Assembly (NCBI GenBank): GCA_041447245.1
Contig: JBGMEA010000008.1
Coordinates: 62,001-126,000, forward strand
Source of the DNA: JBGMEA01 sp041447245
GTDB lineage: Bacteria > Bacillota > Clostridia > Eubacteriales > Anaerofustaceae
Length of the DNA stretch: 64,000 bases
Direction: 5' to 3'
A program made the position numbers and the translations under genes. Positions 1-8,947 of the stretch are shown piece after piece; within the stretch, counting starts at the first letter, position 1; every line of letters starts with the position of its first letter. The notes beneath the pieces were generated by a model. The model had not been told where the DNA came from. It did no database searches and saw only the letters and a program-made list of their open reading frames with translations.

Positions 1-563
1 CGCAATGTTTCGTTTGCATATGCGATATCGGCAGTTTGTTTCATCAGCGTCTCATCGATTGTTCCGGCATCGAAAAAGACGCTCACTTTCCGATCTTCAT
101 AGCTCATCTGATAACCGCTCACCATCTCCCAGGCAGGCTGATTGTATTCGTAAAAATTCCCGCTGAGCGTCAGCTTGCAATCTTCGGGATTGTCTTTTTC
201 CAGTTTCACCATGCAGAATGCATCGCATCCCGGAGCCAGCATCCATACATTCACTTTCAGTTTTTCCGTCGGACCCGTGATTGTCACGACTCCATTGTAA
301 AAATAATCCGAGTTATTGTTGTCAATATATACATAGCTCAGGCTGCCGCTGTAATGTTCGATGCGAGCCTGCACATCACTTAACATGTCTTTGGAACCCT
401 TTATCTTCGATCCCACATAATCTCCGATAATTGCCGCTCTGTCGCCGTTGTAATACGTAATATAATCACTTCCGGTCAGATCATTCGATAAACGGCATCC
501 GCCCAATGACATCGTCAGCAGCACCGCAGTCAGAAATGCCAGACTTTTTTTCCAAACCTTCAT
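1..563 (-). CDS. Lipoprotein, paralogue of the next gene (3' end outside window)
   Basis: A reading frame runs from ATG at 563 off the left edge, so the C-terminus is missing. The first residues form a lipoprotein signal peptide: lysines, a hydrophobic stretch, then a lipobox ending L-G-G-C, so the mature protein should be lipid-anchored outside the membrane. GGAG lies just upstream of the start. The body matches the product of 1038-1763 segment by segment (Y-I-x-Y-Y-N, Y-V-Y-I-D-N, Y-F-Y-N-G-V-V-T-I, M-L-A-P), so the two are tandem duplicates. Both are rich in Tyr, Asp and Asn. I recognise no enzyme family; a surface-exposed or binding lipoprotein is the safest reading. Confidence 0.8.
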   Translation of the reverse strand, partial: MKVWKKSLAFLTAVLLTMSLGGCRLSNDLTGSDYITYYNGDRAAIIGDYVGSKIKGSKDMLSDVQARIEHYSGSLSYVYIDNNNSDYFYNGVVTITGPTEKLKVNVWMLAPGCDAFCMVKLEKDNPEDCKLTLSGNFYEYNQPAWEMVSGYQMSYEDRKVSVFFDAGTIDETLMKQTADIAYANETL

Positions 564-635
564 TGCTCCACTCCGTAACTAAAATACTCCCCACCCCTTT
601 GATTGCTTATTTACCATCGCTTTACAATCGTAATG

Positions 636-664
636 ATTGTACTCAAAATCAATTGCTTTGTCAA
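636..664 (-). promoter_or_regulatory. Vegetative promoter of the first lipoprotein
   Basis: On the minus strand TTGACA (664-659) and TACAAT (641-636) are separated by exactly 17 bp, about 70 bp upstream of the lipoprotein start at 563. Apart from this and the terminator at 1001-1030, I see nothing in the 474 bp between the two lipoprotein genes. Confidence 0.7.
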
Positions 665-1000
665 TGTAATCCATCGGGTACACTCGTCTGTTTTGCAAAA
701 CCGCGCACTCTCCTCCCGGGATACTTCGGAATCGGCGGAATTCCATCACCTCATTTTTTCTGCTTCACGGTTCTGACACAAAAACAAAACAACGGATTAT
801 CCTTTTCTCTGATTTGCCTGAAATTAAAACGAAACACTCGCTCCACCTTTTTGTCTGCGGAAACACGCCGATCAGTTGCACTGCCGCATGCTAACAGATC
901 TGTATACTGACGATAAGCGGACGACGAATCGAAAACAAGAATGCCGACATTGCCCTGTCCGTTCTTTACAGCTGCGAATCGGCGATCCCTTTTTTACACC

Positions 1001-1030
1001 AAAAAACGCCGTCAGAATGACGGCGTTTTT
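1001..1030 (-). terminator. Rho-independent terminator of the second lipoprotein
   Basis: AACGCCGTC and GACGGCGTT pair around a short loop, with A-runs and T-runs on the outer sides, just downstream of the stop at 1038. The flanking runs could let it work in both directions. Confidence 0.8.
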
Positions 1031-1037
1031 CTTCCGA

Positions 1038-1763
1038 TCAATACGTTTGCGTGGCAACCGCCTTATCGTTTTTGTCGTATATCATCACTTGCCTGCTCGG
1101 TGTATCAACATACATATAATACTCGTAATCGCTGTCATCGGCGTAATTTCGATCATACAGGTAATAATAATTTCCGATATCGAAGTTCCAAAGCGTATCA
1201 TATGCATAATATAAATCGGCCGCTTCCTTCGCCAGCGAAACATTCAGCGTGTCGGTATCGAACACCAAATATCCGGCATAGTCGTCATAATATTCTTCGT
1301 AATCCGCGCTCAGCGTCCATGCTCTGCTGTTGTAATCATAAAAATTCCCTGTTATTTCGTAATCATATTGCTCCGGATTTCCATTTAAACTGATCATACA
1401 ATACTCGTAAAAATCAGGGGCAAGCATTTTGACATTGATGGCATATTTCTCCGATCCTTTTGAAATCGTTACAACCCCATTGTAAAAATACTCCGTATTG
1501 TAATTGTCGATGTACACATAATAGGTGTTCCCGCTGTATTGTTCATATGTCACTTCGATATCATACAAATCATCGCTTGTCGTCGCAACCTTATCCCCGA
1601 CATACTGTTTGATTACTGCGTCTCTGTCCGAATTATAATATTCGATATAATCATCCCCGTATAATTCATTGCTCCCCGAAAAACCAATCAATCCGCACCC
1701 GCTCAATGAAAACACAAGCAGACCTGCAATCAGGACGCTCAGACCTTTTTTCTGTTTTTTCAC
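1038..1763 (-). CDS. Tyr/Asp-rich lipoprotein
   Basis: This complete 241-residue lipoprotein has a lysine-rich N-terminus, a hydrophobic core at about residues 8-20 and lipobox L-S-G-C with the lipidated Cys at 23. It should be exported by Sec and anchored on the outer face of the membrane. The mature part is unusually rich in Tyr, Asp and Asn and acidic overall, and it aligns with the partial protein at 1-563. The two genes run the same way but each has its own consensus promoter, so they are a tandem duplication and not one transcript. No enzymatic motif is visible and the function is unknown. Confidence 0.85.
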   Translation of the reverse strand: MKKQKKGLSVLIAGLLVFSLSGCGLIGFSGSNELYGDDYIEYYNSDRDAVIKQYVGDKVATTSDDLYDIEVTYEQYSGNTYYVYIDNYNTEYFYNGVVTISKGSEKYAINVKMLAPDFYEYCMISLNGNPEQYDYEITGNFYDYNSRAWTLSADYEEYYDDYAGYLVFDTDTLNVSLAKEAADLYYAYDTLWNFDIGNYYYLYDRNYADDSDYEYYMYVDTPSRQVMIYDKNDKAVATQTY

Positions 1764-1836
1764 ATGATTCTCCTCTTTTCCTGTTCAGTCGGCAAGCCGT
1801 CCGACCCGCTCGGACAAATATGCTGCCGCCATTTTT

Positions 1837-1865
1837 ATTTTATCGGAAAGCACGATTCCTGTCAA
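1837..1865 (-). promoter_or_regulatory. Vegetative promoter of the second lipoprotein
   Basis: TTGACA (1865-1860) and TAAAAT (1842-1837) on the minus strand are 17 bp apart, about 75 bp upstream of the ATG at 1763. The rest of 1866-2040 shows no gene. Confidence 0.7.
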
Positions 1866-2043
1866 TTTGAAAAAAATTTCCTTTTACAGATTTTAAAACA
1901 ATACCTTCCACACTGCTCACCTCACAGAGAATGAACGGCGCTGCCCTCAATTGTCATGCTCAAAAAACCTGACAAACCAGCAATGCACAAGCCGCCGCAT
2001 CGGGGAACTCCCCCTCACGCGTCTCTTATTATAGTACGCAGTT

Positions 2044-2088
2044 AAAAAAGGAAACAGTTTGCCGTAATGAATGCGGCAAGCTGTTTCC
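2044..2088 (-). terminator. Rho-independent terminator of the ABC exporter operon
   Basis: GGAAACAG and CTGTTTCC form a stem extended by TTGCCG/CGGCAA, followed on the minus strand by a run of six T. It lies about 30 bp past the stop codon at 2121. Confidence 0.85.
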
Positions 2089-2120
2089 GATTGGAGGTTT
2101 TGTTTTTTGCAAAGCTTCTT

Positions 2121-4010
2121 TCAGGACAGTTCGAACTGACCTGTGTACAACTGGTAATATTTTCCTTTCTGACGAAGCAGCTCCTCATGATCTCCCCGCT
2201 CGATGATTTCTCCGTGTTCCAAAACCATGATCGCATTTGAATTGCGTACGGTCGACAAACGGTGGGCGATCACAAACACGGTTCTGTTCTCCATTAATTT
2301 GTCCATTCCTTTTTCGATCAGCGCTTCCGTTCTGGTATCAATCGAGCTTGTCGCTTCATCCAAAATCAAAACGGGAGGATTTGCCACAGCCGCACGTGCG
2401 ATCGCGATCAACTGACGCTGTCCCTGGCTCAGATTCGATCCGTCCGAAACCAGCATCGTGTCATATCCCTGCGGCAAGTGCTCAATAAAGTAGTGCGCAT
2501 TTGCCAGTTTCGCTGCCGCGATAATTTCATCCTCCGTGGCATCCAGTTTTCCGTAACGGATGTTTTCGCGAACCGTACCGGTAAACAGATGCGTGTCCTG
2601 CAACACCATTGCCAGAGACCGACGCAGATCGTCTTTTTTGATCTTTTCAATATTGATCCCGTCATAACGTATTTTCCCGTCGGTAATGTCGTAAAATCGG
2701 TTAATCAGGTTCGTAATCGTCGTCTTTCCCGCTCCGGTCGATCCGACGAATGCAATTTTCTGTCCCGGGCGTGCATACAGCGTCACATCTTTGAGCACAT
2801 CGACTTTCCCGTCATAACTGAATGTCACATCCTCAAACCGCACATCCCCGTTCAAACGGGTGTAAGTCACGGTCCCGTCTTTGTGCGGATGTTTCCATGC
2901 CCAAATTTCCGTGCATTCCGCGCATTCCGTCAATGATCCGTCTTCCTCTTCCTTTGCATTCACAAGCATCACATAGCCTTCGTCGATTTCCGGCACTTCG
3001 TCAATGACCTCAAAAATCCGTTCCGCACCGGCAAGCGCTGCCAAAAAAGCATTGAATTGCTGCGATATTTGGGTAATCGGTTGAGAAAACGTTCTCGTAT
3101 ACTGCAAATATGATGCGATGCTTCCGATACTCAAATGCCCGCCGATAGCCAACATTGCACCGAGCGTTGCCGTCAATGCATAATTGAGATAGGACAGATT
3201 GCTCATAATCGGCATGATGATACTTGCATACATGTTTGCACTCGTAGAAGCCTTGCGCAGATTCTCATTCAATGCATCAAACTCGCTTTTCGCTTCCTTT
3301 TCGTGACAAAATACTTTTACCACTTTTTGTCCGCCGATCAGCTCTTCGACATAGCCATTGACGATCCCGATGTTTTTCTGCTGATTTTTATAACTTACGG
3401 CACTTTTGCCTCCGATAAACTTAATCACCCAAAACATAATCATCAACATTACAATAATCAGAACCGTCAAAAGAGGACTGATGATCACCATCATCACAAA
3501 CGTACCCACCACGCTCACCGCGGAAGCCAGCAGCTGTGTCACGCCGTTGGCCATTGCTTCACGCAACGTATCGGTGTCATTCGTAAATCTGCTCATCAAT
3601 TCCCCATGCGTATGGGTGTCAAAAAATCGAATCGGCAGATCCTGCAGTTTTTCAAACAAATCTTTCCTGACTGCATACAGTGTATGATTGGATACCACAA
3701 CCATAAACCGATTATATAAATAAGTTGCAACCACACCCACCAGATAAATGATTCCCATAATCATCAGGGTATGGACGAGAGGCGCCAGGGTTTGTGCATC
3801 CAGAGGCTGCCCGATCAGCGGCACGATATCATTGTTGATCAGCGGCTTCAGATAATAAGTTCCCGCCACCCCCGCCAAAGAACTGATGATGACAAAGATG
3901 ACCACCGACAGCATCAGCCATTTTTCATAAACCATATATTTCAGAAGCCTGCTCAACGTTTTTCCGATATTTTTCGGCTTCTGATAATTTGTATTTGCCC
4001 TCCTGTGCAT
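2121..4010 (-). CDS. ABC exporter half-transporter with canonical NBD
   Basis: A 629-residue fusion of a type-I exporter membrane domain (several transmembrane segments in residues 1-330) and a nucleotide-binding domain. The NBD has Walker A GSTGAGKTT, signature LSQGQ and Walker B LILDEATS with the catalytic glutamate, so this subunit should hydrolyse ATP. An acidic, Cys-containing insert (ECAECTE) sits just before the NBD. The gene starts immediately after the stop of the upstream subunit gene (4011-5747), with a GGGGGTG ribosome site inside that gene. The pair fits a heterodimeric MdlAB/LmrCD-like multidrug exporter under the MarR gene; the substrate is unknown. Confidence 0.93.
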   Translation of the reverse strand: MHRRANTNYQKPKNIGKTLSRLLKYMVYEKWLMLSVVIFVIISSLAGVAGTYYLKPLINNDIVPLIGQPLDAQTLAPLVHTLMIMGIIYLVGVVATYLYNRFMVVVSNHTLYAVRKDLFEKLQDLPIRFFDTHTHGELMSRFTNDTDTLREAMANGVTQLLASAVSVVGTFVMMVIISPLLTVLIIVMLMIMFWVIKFIGGKSAVSYKNQQKNIGIVNGYVEELIGGQKVVKVFCHEKEAKSEFDALNENLRKASTSANMYASIIMPIMSNLSYLNYALTATLGAMLAIGGHLSIGSIASYLQYTRTFSQPITQISQQFNAFLAALAGAERIFEVIDEVPEIDEGYVMLVNAKEEEDGSLTECAECTEIWAWKHPHKDGTVTYTRLNGDVRFEDVTFSYDGKVDVLKDVTLYARPGQKIAFVGSTGAGKTTITNLINRFYDITDGKIRYDGINIEKIKKDDLRRSLAMVLQDTHLFTGTVRENIRYGKLDATEDEIIAAAKLANAHYFIEHLPQGYDTMLVSDGSNLSQGQRQLIAIARAAVANPPVLILDEATSSIDTRTEALIEKGMDKLMENRTVFVIAHRLSTVRNSNAIMVLEHGEIIERGDHEELLRQKGKYYQLYTGQFELS

Positions 4011-5747
4011 CTATGCCACCCCCTTTTGCTGCGAAGTATACACATCCCGGTAAATTTCGTTGCGGGCAAGCAATTCTTCGTGCGTTCCCACATCGTTGAT
4101 CTTTCCTTCATCCATCACAATAATTCGATCGGCTTCACACACCGATACGATTCTCTGCGCAATGATGATCGTTGTGGCATCATGCATTCTTTTTTTCAGG
4201 GCATCTCTTATTTTCGCATCCGTTGCGGTATCCACCGCGCTGGTACTGTCATCCAATATCAATATTTTCGGATTTTTCAGCAATGCGCGCGCAATGCATA
4301 ATCGCTGTTTCTGACCGCCCGACACATTCACCCCGCCTTGCCCGAGTTCCGTATCATATCCGTCCGGGAAAGTAAGAATGAAATCATGTGCCTGCGCATC
4401 CCTGCACGCCTGTTCGATCTGTTCATCGCTTGCGTCCGGATTGCCCCAGCGCATATTTTCCCTGATCGTTCCGGAAAATAATTCGTTTTTCTGCAGCACC
4501 ATACTCACGGAATTCCGCAGCATATCGGTATGATACTCTTTTACATTGTGTCCTCCGACAATCAATTCTCCGCCGGTAACATCATACAGCCTCGGTATCA
4601 GCTGCACGAGGGACGTTTTTGCCGAACCCGTCGCGCCGATGATCCCGATGGTTTCTCCCGCATGGATTTCCAAATCGATTCCGCACAGCACGTCCGATTC
4701 GGATTCACTTCCGTATCGAAACGACACATTTCGGAATATGACGGAAGCGTCTTTCAACTGGGGAGATACTTCTGTCGGAGCATCCTGTATGTCAGGCACA
4801 TCCGCCAGCACTTCCACAACCCGTTCCGCGGATGCTTTGGACATGACCATCATAATAAAGACCATTGAGAGCATCATCAGAGACATCAGAATCTGCGATA
4901 CGTAACTGATAAAACTGATCAGTTCTCCGGTAAGCATCGTGCCGGCTACGATCATTCTTCCGCCAAACCACAAAATCGCGATAATACTTGCATACATAAT
5001 GAACTGCATCACGGGCATCGTCAGGATCACCAGTTTCTGCGCTTTCAGACTGCACTGCATCAACTCTTCGTTGGATTCGTCAAACTTCTCTTTTTCATGG
5101 ATTGCTCTCACAAACGATTTTACAACGCGAATCGCCACCAGGTTTTCCTGAATCGAGCTGTTCAGCTTGTCGTATTTGCGGAACATCGCCGTAAACTTCG
5201 GATGCGCACTGGCGGACACCGCCGCAAGAGAAATCGCAAGGATCGGAATCGCAACCAAGAAAATTTTCACCAGCGACGCGTTAATCGTAAACGCCATATA
5301 TGTCGCCATAATCATCATAATCGGTGCTCGGAAAAAAATCCGCAGCATCATCATATATGCGTTTTGTAAATTCGTGATATCCGTCGTGGATCTTGTCACA
5401 AGCGACGCGGGGGTGAAACGGTCCACATTGGAAAACGCAAAGTCCTGTATTTTGTAAAATATATTTTTTCGCACTTCGCTTCCGAATCCCATACTTGCTT
5501 CCGCACTCATTTTTGATGCAAGCATTCCGAAAATCAAAGAGACCACGGCCGCTCCAACCATCACCGACCCGATCTTCAATACATAAGAAATATCGGAATT
5601 CGCGATTCCGATATCCACGATTTTCGACATCATAAACGGAATCATGATTTCCAATACGACTTCAATGCAAATGAAAATCGGGGTCAATACCATTGGTTTG
5701 CGAAACCGCTCCGTGTATGGGAATAATTTTTTAATCATGTTCTTCAT
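4011..5747 (-). CDS. ABC exporter half-transporter with degenerate catalytic site
   Basis: A 578-residue half-transporter with a membrane domain at about residues 15-300 and an NBD in the C-terminal half. Walker A reads GATGSAKTS and the signature is VSGGQ. The residue after Walker B is Asp (LILDDSTS), where a hydrolysing NBD has Glu. That pattern marks the degenerate subunit of heterodimeric exporters, so it should pair with the canonical subunit encoded just downstream. Its start overlaps the 3' end of the MarR gene by 17 bp, so the three genes form one tight operon. Drug or metabolite efflux is inferred from family and regulator. Confidence 0.93.
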   Translation of the reverse strand: MKNMIKKLFPYTERFRKPMVLTPIFICIEVVLEIMIPFMMSKIVDIGIANSDISYVLKIGSVMVGAAVVSLIFGMLASKMSAEASMGFGSEVRKNIFYKIQDFAFSNVDRFTPASLVTRSTTDITNLQNAYMMMLRIFFRAPIMMIMATYMAFTINASLVKIFLVAIPILAISLAAVSASAHPKFTAMFRKYDKLNSSIQENLVAIRVVKSFVRAIHEKEKFDESNEELMQCSLKAQKLVILTMPVMQFIMYASIIAILWFGGRMIVAGTMLTGELISFISYVSQILMSLMMLSMVFIMMVMSKASAERVVEVLADVPDIQDAPTEVSPQLKDASVIFRNVSFRYGSESESDVLCGIDLEIHAGETIGIIGATGSAKTSLVQLIPRLYDVTGGELIVGGHNVKEYHTDMLRNSVSMVLQKNELFSGTIRENMRWGNPDASDEQIEQACRDAQAHDFILTFPDGYDTELGQGGVNVSGGQKQRLCIARALLKNPKILILDDSTSAVDTATDAKIRDALKKRMHDATTIIIAQRIVSVCEADRIIVMDEGKINDVGTHEELLARNEIYRDVYTSQQKGVA

Positions 5748-6249
5748 TCTCCCGTCTGCAGCCCTGACCGAAATGCTTGGCTTGTCTCATAAATTCAAAT
5801 ACTTTCTGCGGACTGACCTCTTCGGTCAGTAAATTATTTACGATTCGGTCAAAAAAATCATACAGCGTTTTGCATTCCTCCGGCGTGAAATCACCGAACA
5901 TCTGCTCATCGATCCGGTCGAATGCCATCCTGCACCCATCCGTCATCTGCTTGCCTTTTTCCGTCAGACGCAATCGATTATTTCTCAAATCATTTTCGTC
6001 CGCGCTTTTTTCAAGAAATCCGGCTTTTTCCATGCGTTTGATGGACGTTGCCACGGAAGGCGGCGAAACGCAAAGTTTTTCCGCTATCTCTTTTTGTGTG
6101 ATGTTGTCATTATCATTCACCTGTTCCAAAATCGGCAACTGACCCCGATACAGACCAAATTCTGTTGAGGCGTTGTGAATATAATATTTGTGAATGGCAA
6201 ACAACATTGTCATCTTTTTGACGATATCCCGATATGTCACTTGTTCCAT
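5731..6249 (-). CDS. MarR-family transcriptional regulator
   Basis: A 172-residue winged-helix regulator. The recognition region reads TQKEIAEKLCVSPPSV, followed by the wing RLTEKGKQ, as in MarR proteins. It begins the operon that encodes the two ABC subunits. AAGGG precedes the ATG. A 13-bp-arm palindrome directly downstream of the promoter -10 is the probable autoregulatory operator. By analogy with other MarR/exporter operons it should be a repressor released by a small-molecule ligand; the ligand cannot be read from the sequence. Confidence 0.9.
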   Translation of the reverse strand: MEQVTYRDIVKKMTMLFAIHKYYIHNASTEFGLYRGQLPILEQVNDNDNITQKEIAEKLCVSPPSVATSIKRMEKAGFLEKSADENDLRNNRLRLTEKGKQMTDGCRMAFDRIDEQMFGDFTPEECKTLYDFFDRIVNNLLTEEVSPQKVFEFMRQAKHFGQGCRRENEEHD

Positions 6250-6277
6250 ACTGTTTCCCTTCTTGAATAGTTAATGA

Positions 6278-6339
6278 ATTAACCAGTTAACAATTAACTG
6301 GTTAATCGATATCTTACTACTCTTCCCTAACAAATGCAA
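6278..6339 (-). promoter_or_regulatory. MarR operon promoter with palindromic operator
   Basis: On the minus strand TTGCAT (6339-6334) and TAAGAT (6316-6311) are 17 bp apart. Between the -10 and the MarR start lies a perfect palindrome, TTAACCAGTTAA (6279-6290) and TTAACTGGTTAA (6294-6305), extended by one A/T pair. Its position would block RNA polymerase when MarR is bound. Confidence 0.75.
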
Positions 6340-6470
6340 TACTATTTTTCAAACATTTCGATTCTTTGTTACTCGAACACTTTCCGCCATTTCTTCATAC
6401 AATCGTCACATACCTCTGATACAATCAGAATGTCTTATAGTATAATATAACCAACAAGAAGAGGATTTTC

Positions 6471-7148
6471 ATGTATCATATACTGATCGTCGATGACGAA
6501 GCAAAAATTCGCGAATTAATCAAGAAATACGCCCTGTTTGAAGGACACACCGTATCGGAAGCATCCAACGGCCTGCAGGCAATCGAAATCTGCAAAAAGA
6601 ACCGATTCGATCTGATCATCATGGATATCATGATGCCGGAACTTGACGGGTTTTCCGCCTGCAAAGAAATCAGAAAAACGACCGACACCCCCGTTCTGAT
6701 GCTTTCGGCAAGAGGGGAAGAATATGATAAGATTCACGGATTCGAACTCGGCATTGACGATTATGTCGTCAAACCGTTTTCACCGAAAGAGTTGATGATG
6801 CGCATCGATGCTATCATCAAACGCTATCGGAAAGACAGCTCGGACAAGAAAAAAGAAGTTTTTACTTTTCAGGGTCTTCATGTTGATTTTACCGCCCGTC
6901 TCATTTACATCGACGGACAGCGCATCGACATGTCCCCGAAAGAATACGACCTTTTTTTCTACATGCTCAAAAACCGAAACATTGCTCTCAGCAGGGAAAA
7001 ATTGATTACGGAAGTTTGGGGCTACGATTTTTACGGCGATGACCGCACTCTTGACACTCATATCAAACTGCTCAGAAAAAGCCTCGGCGATTACAATCGA
7101 CTCATTGTAACACTCCGCGGAGTGGGGTACCGTTTTGAAACCGAATAA
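6471..7148 (+). CDS. OmpR/PhoB-family response regulator
   Basis: A 225-residue two-domain regulator. The receiver domain covers residues 1-118, with acidic pocket DD at 8-9, phospho-acceptor Asp52 and the conserved Lys in VVKPF. The C-terminal winged helix (about 128-225) has the OmpR pattern PKEYDLFFYML, GYDFYGDDRTLDTHI and GVGYRFE. AGAGGA precedes the ATG, and TATAAT lies about 25 bp further upstream. The kinase gene overlaps its 3' end by 14 bp, so the pair should be translated together as a two-component system. Confidence 0.95.
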   Translation: MYHILIVDDEAKIRELIKKYALFEGHTVSEASNGLQAIEICKKNRFDLIIMDIMMPELDGFSACKEIRKTTDTPVLMLSARGEEYDKIHGFELGIDDYVVKPFSPKELMMRIDAIIKRYRKDSSDKKKEVFTFQGLHVDFTARLIYIDGQRIDMSPKEYDLFFYMLKNRNIALSREKLITEVWGYDFYGDDRTLDTHIKLLRKSLGDYNRLIVTLRGVGYRFETE

Positions 7149-8640
7149 CTTCTTGAAAAAAATAAAGAACAAACGCGATAAAATCGGTATCCAGTGGAAA
7201 CTTTATTTCTATCTGATCGGCTTCGTCGGCATGGTAATTGTCGTTTTGTGGCTCTTTCAGATCGTCTTTCTCAACGATTTTTACAAAGCTATCAAGATTT
7301 CCGATGTCAAAAAATCAGCCGACAGCATCGCGGACAATATCACCAACGATAATCTCGACGATCTCGTGCTGAGACTGGCGCAGGAATATCAGATCTGCAT
7401 CATCGTGATGGATTCCTCCGGCAATCAATACCTCAGTGTCGATATGCTTCCGGACTGCATTATTCACAAACTGTCGACCGACAGCCTTCTGACGATCTAT
7501 CAAACGGCAGTCGACAACGGCGGAGAGTATCTGCAATTATTTACTCGCGAAAATTTTTATAACTCCCAATATGATGCCCAGCAGTATACCGGCATTGTTC
7601 CGCAATACGATTCCGGGATGAAAGAAAGCATTATCTATACAAAAGTGATAACGTTGGAAAGCGGGAAAAAAGTTACCATTTTTATCAACACCACCGTCAC
7701 CCCGCTCAATTCCACCGTTACAACATTGCGCAAACAGCTGATCTGGATCACCGGAATCCTATTATTGTTTGCGTTGCTGCTGGCTTACATCATTTCGAAA
7801 AAAATATCCCGCCCGATCAAATATATCAACACATCCGCAAAAGTGCTTGCCCAGGGAAACTATCATGTATCCTTCAACGGAAAAGGATATCAGGAAATAA
7901 CAGAGCTGAGCGAGACGCTGAATTACGCCGCGTCGGAGCTCGGTAAAGTGGAGCAGTTCCGCAGAGAATTGCTTGCCAATATTTCTCATGATCTGCGCAC
8001 GCCTATCACCATGATCACCGGATACAGTGAAATCATGCGGGATATTCCGGGCGAAAATACCCCGGAAAACGTGCAGATTATCATTGATGAAGCCAATCGT
8101 CTCACACAGCTCGTGAACGACCTGTTGGATGTCTCAAAAATGCAATCTGGCACCCAATCCCTCATGAAGGAAACCTTCAGCCTCACGGCACTCATCGGGG
8201 AAACGCTTGATCGATACAATAAAATGAAACAACAGGAAGCGTACATCCTTCGTTTCGAACACGCCGAAGAAGTCTTTGTATCCGCCGATCGGATGAAGAT
8301 ATCGCAGGTTTTATACAATCTGATCAACAATGCGATTCATTACACCGGAGAGGATCACACCGTCATCATCCGACAGACCGTCAGCGAACAATCCGTCCGT
8401 GTCGAAGTCGTCGATTCCGGCGAAGGCATCGCTCCCGACATGGTCAACTATATTTGGGACAGATACTATAAAATCGACAAAGAACACAAACGCGCGGTCG
8501 TGGGCACCGGGTTGGGATTGTCCATCGTAAAAACCATCCTGCAAATGCACGGAGCGCAATACGGGGTTAAAAGCGAACTGGGACATGGCAGCAACTTCTG
8601 GTTCGAATTACATATCGCTCCCATGAATACTGTAATGTAA
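7135..8640 (+). CDS. Membrane sensor histidine kinase
   Basis: A 501-residue kinase that probably starts at TTG, inside the 3' end of the response regulator gene. Transmembrane segments at about residues 23-45 and 203-224 enclose an extracytoplasmic sensor domain of about 155 residues. A HAMP region follows, then HisKA with phospho-acceptor His285 (SHDLRTP), and an ATPase domain with an N-box (NNAIHY), G1 box (DSGEGIAPD) and G2 box (GTGLGLSI). It should phosphorylate the regulator encoded upstream. The signal is unknown; the adjacent exporter could be a target, but that is only proximity. Confidence 0.94.
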   Translation: MKPNNFLKKIKNKRDKIGIQWKLYFYLIGFVGMVIVVLWLFQIVFLNDFYKAIKISDVKKSADSIADNITNDNLDDLVLRLAQEYQICIIVMDSSGNQYLSVDMLPDCIIHKLSTDSLLTIYQTAVDNGGEYLQLFTRENFYNSQYDAQQYTGIVPQYDSGMKESIIYTKVITLESGKKVTIFINTTVTPLNSTVTTLRKQLIWITGILLLFALLLAYIISKKISRPIKYINTSAKVLAQGNYHVSFNGKGYQEITELSETLNYAASELGKVEQFRRELLANISHDLRTPITMITGYSEIMRDIPGENTPENVQIIIDEANRLTQLVNDLLDVSKMQSGTQSLMKETFSLTALIGETLDRYNKMKQQEAYILRFEHAEEVFVSADRMKISQVLYNLINNAIHYTGEDHTVIIRQTVSEQSVRVEVVDSGEGIAPDMVNYIWDRYYKIDKEHKRAVVGTGLGLSIVKTILQMHGAQYGVKSELGHGSNFWFELHIAPMNTVM

Positions 8641-8648
8641 CAGCAATC

Positions 8649-8683
8649 AAAAAAAGTACCAGAATAAATCGGGTACTTTTTTA
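8649..8683 (+). terminator. Terminator of the two-component operon
   Basis: AAAAAGTACC pairs with GGTACTTTTT around an 11-nt loop, followed by T-rich sequence, directly after the kinase stop at 8640. Confidence 0.85.
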
Positions 8684-8818
8684 TTTATTTAAATATATCG
8701 TTTCTCTACTGAAGATACAACTACTGATTGAATGCTCTAAATCAATGATTGACATTATTTTCTACGATATAATTTCCGATTCAGAGCATCCTACTGGATG
8801 TATCTCTCACAATGTTTG

Positions 8819-8938
8819 CTAACGCATCAACAATTGCAGCATGATGGCATTGCTTAAACCTTCCACCATTGCTTTCGGCAGAAACCAATATTTCTTTTTA
8901 ACCGCTTTGGCAATCAATTTCAGTCTGAAATCATTCAT
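8819..8938 (-). CDS. 39-aa basic small ORF behind the methyltransferase gene
   Basis: A short frame with a strong GGAGG that overlaps the stop region of the upstream methyltransferase gene, so the two are probably translationally coupled. The product is 39 residues, lysine-rich at the front (KLIAKAVKKKYW), with a more hydrophobic second half. I recognise no family. Its support is the ribosome site, the position 10 nt after the methyltransferase stop and the absence of any competing frame. Confidence 0.5.
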   Translation of the reverse strand: MNDFRLKLIAKAVKKKYWFLPKAMVEGLSNAIMLQLLMR

Positions 8939-8947
8939 AACATCCTC

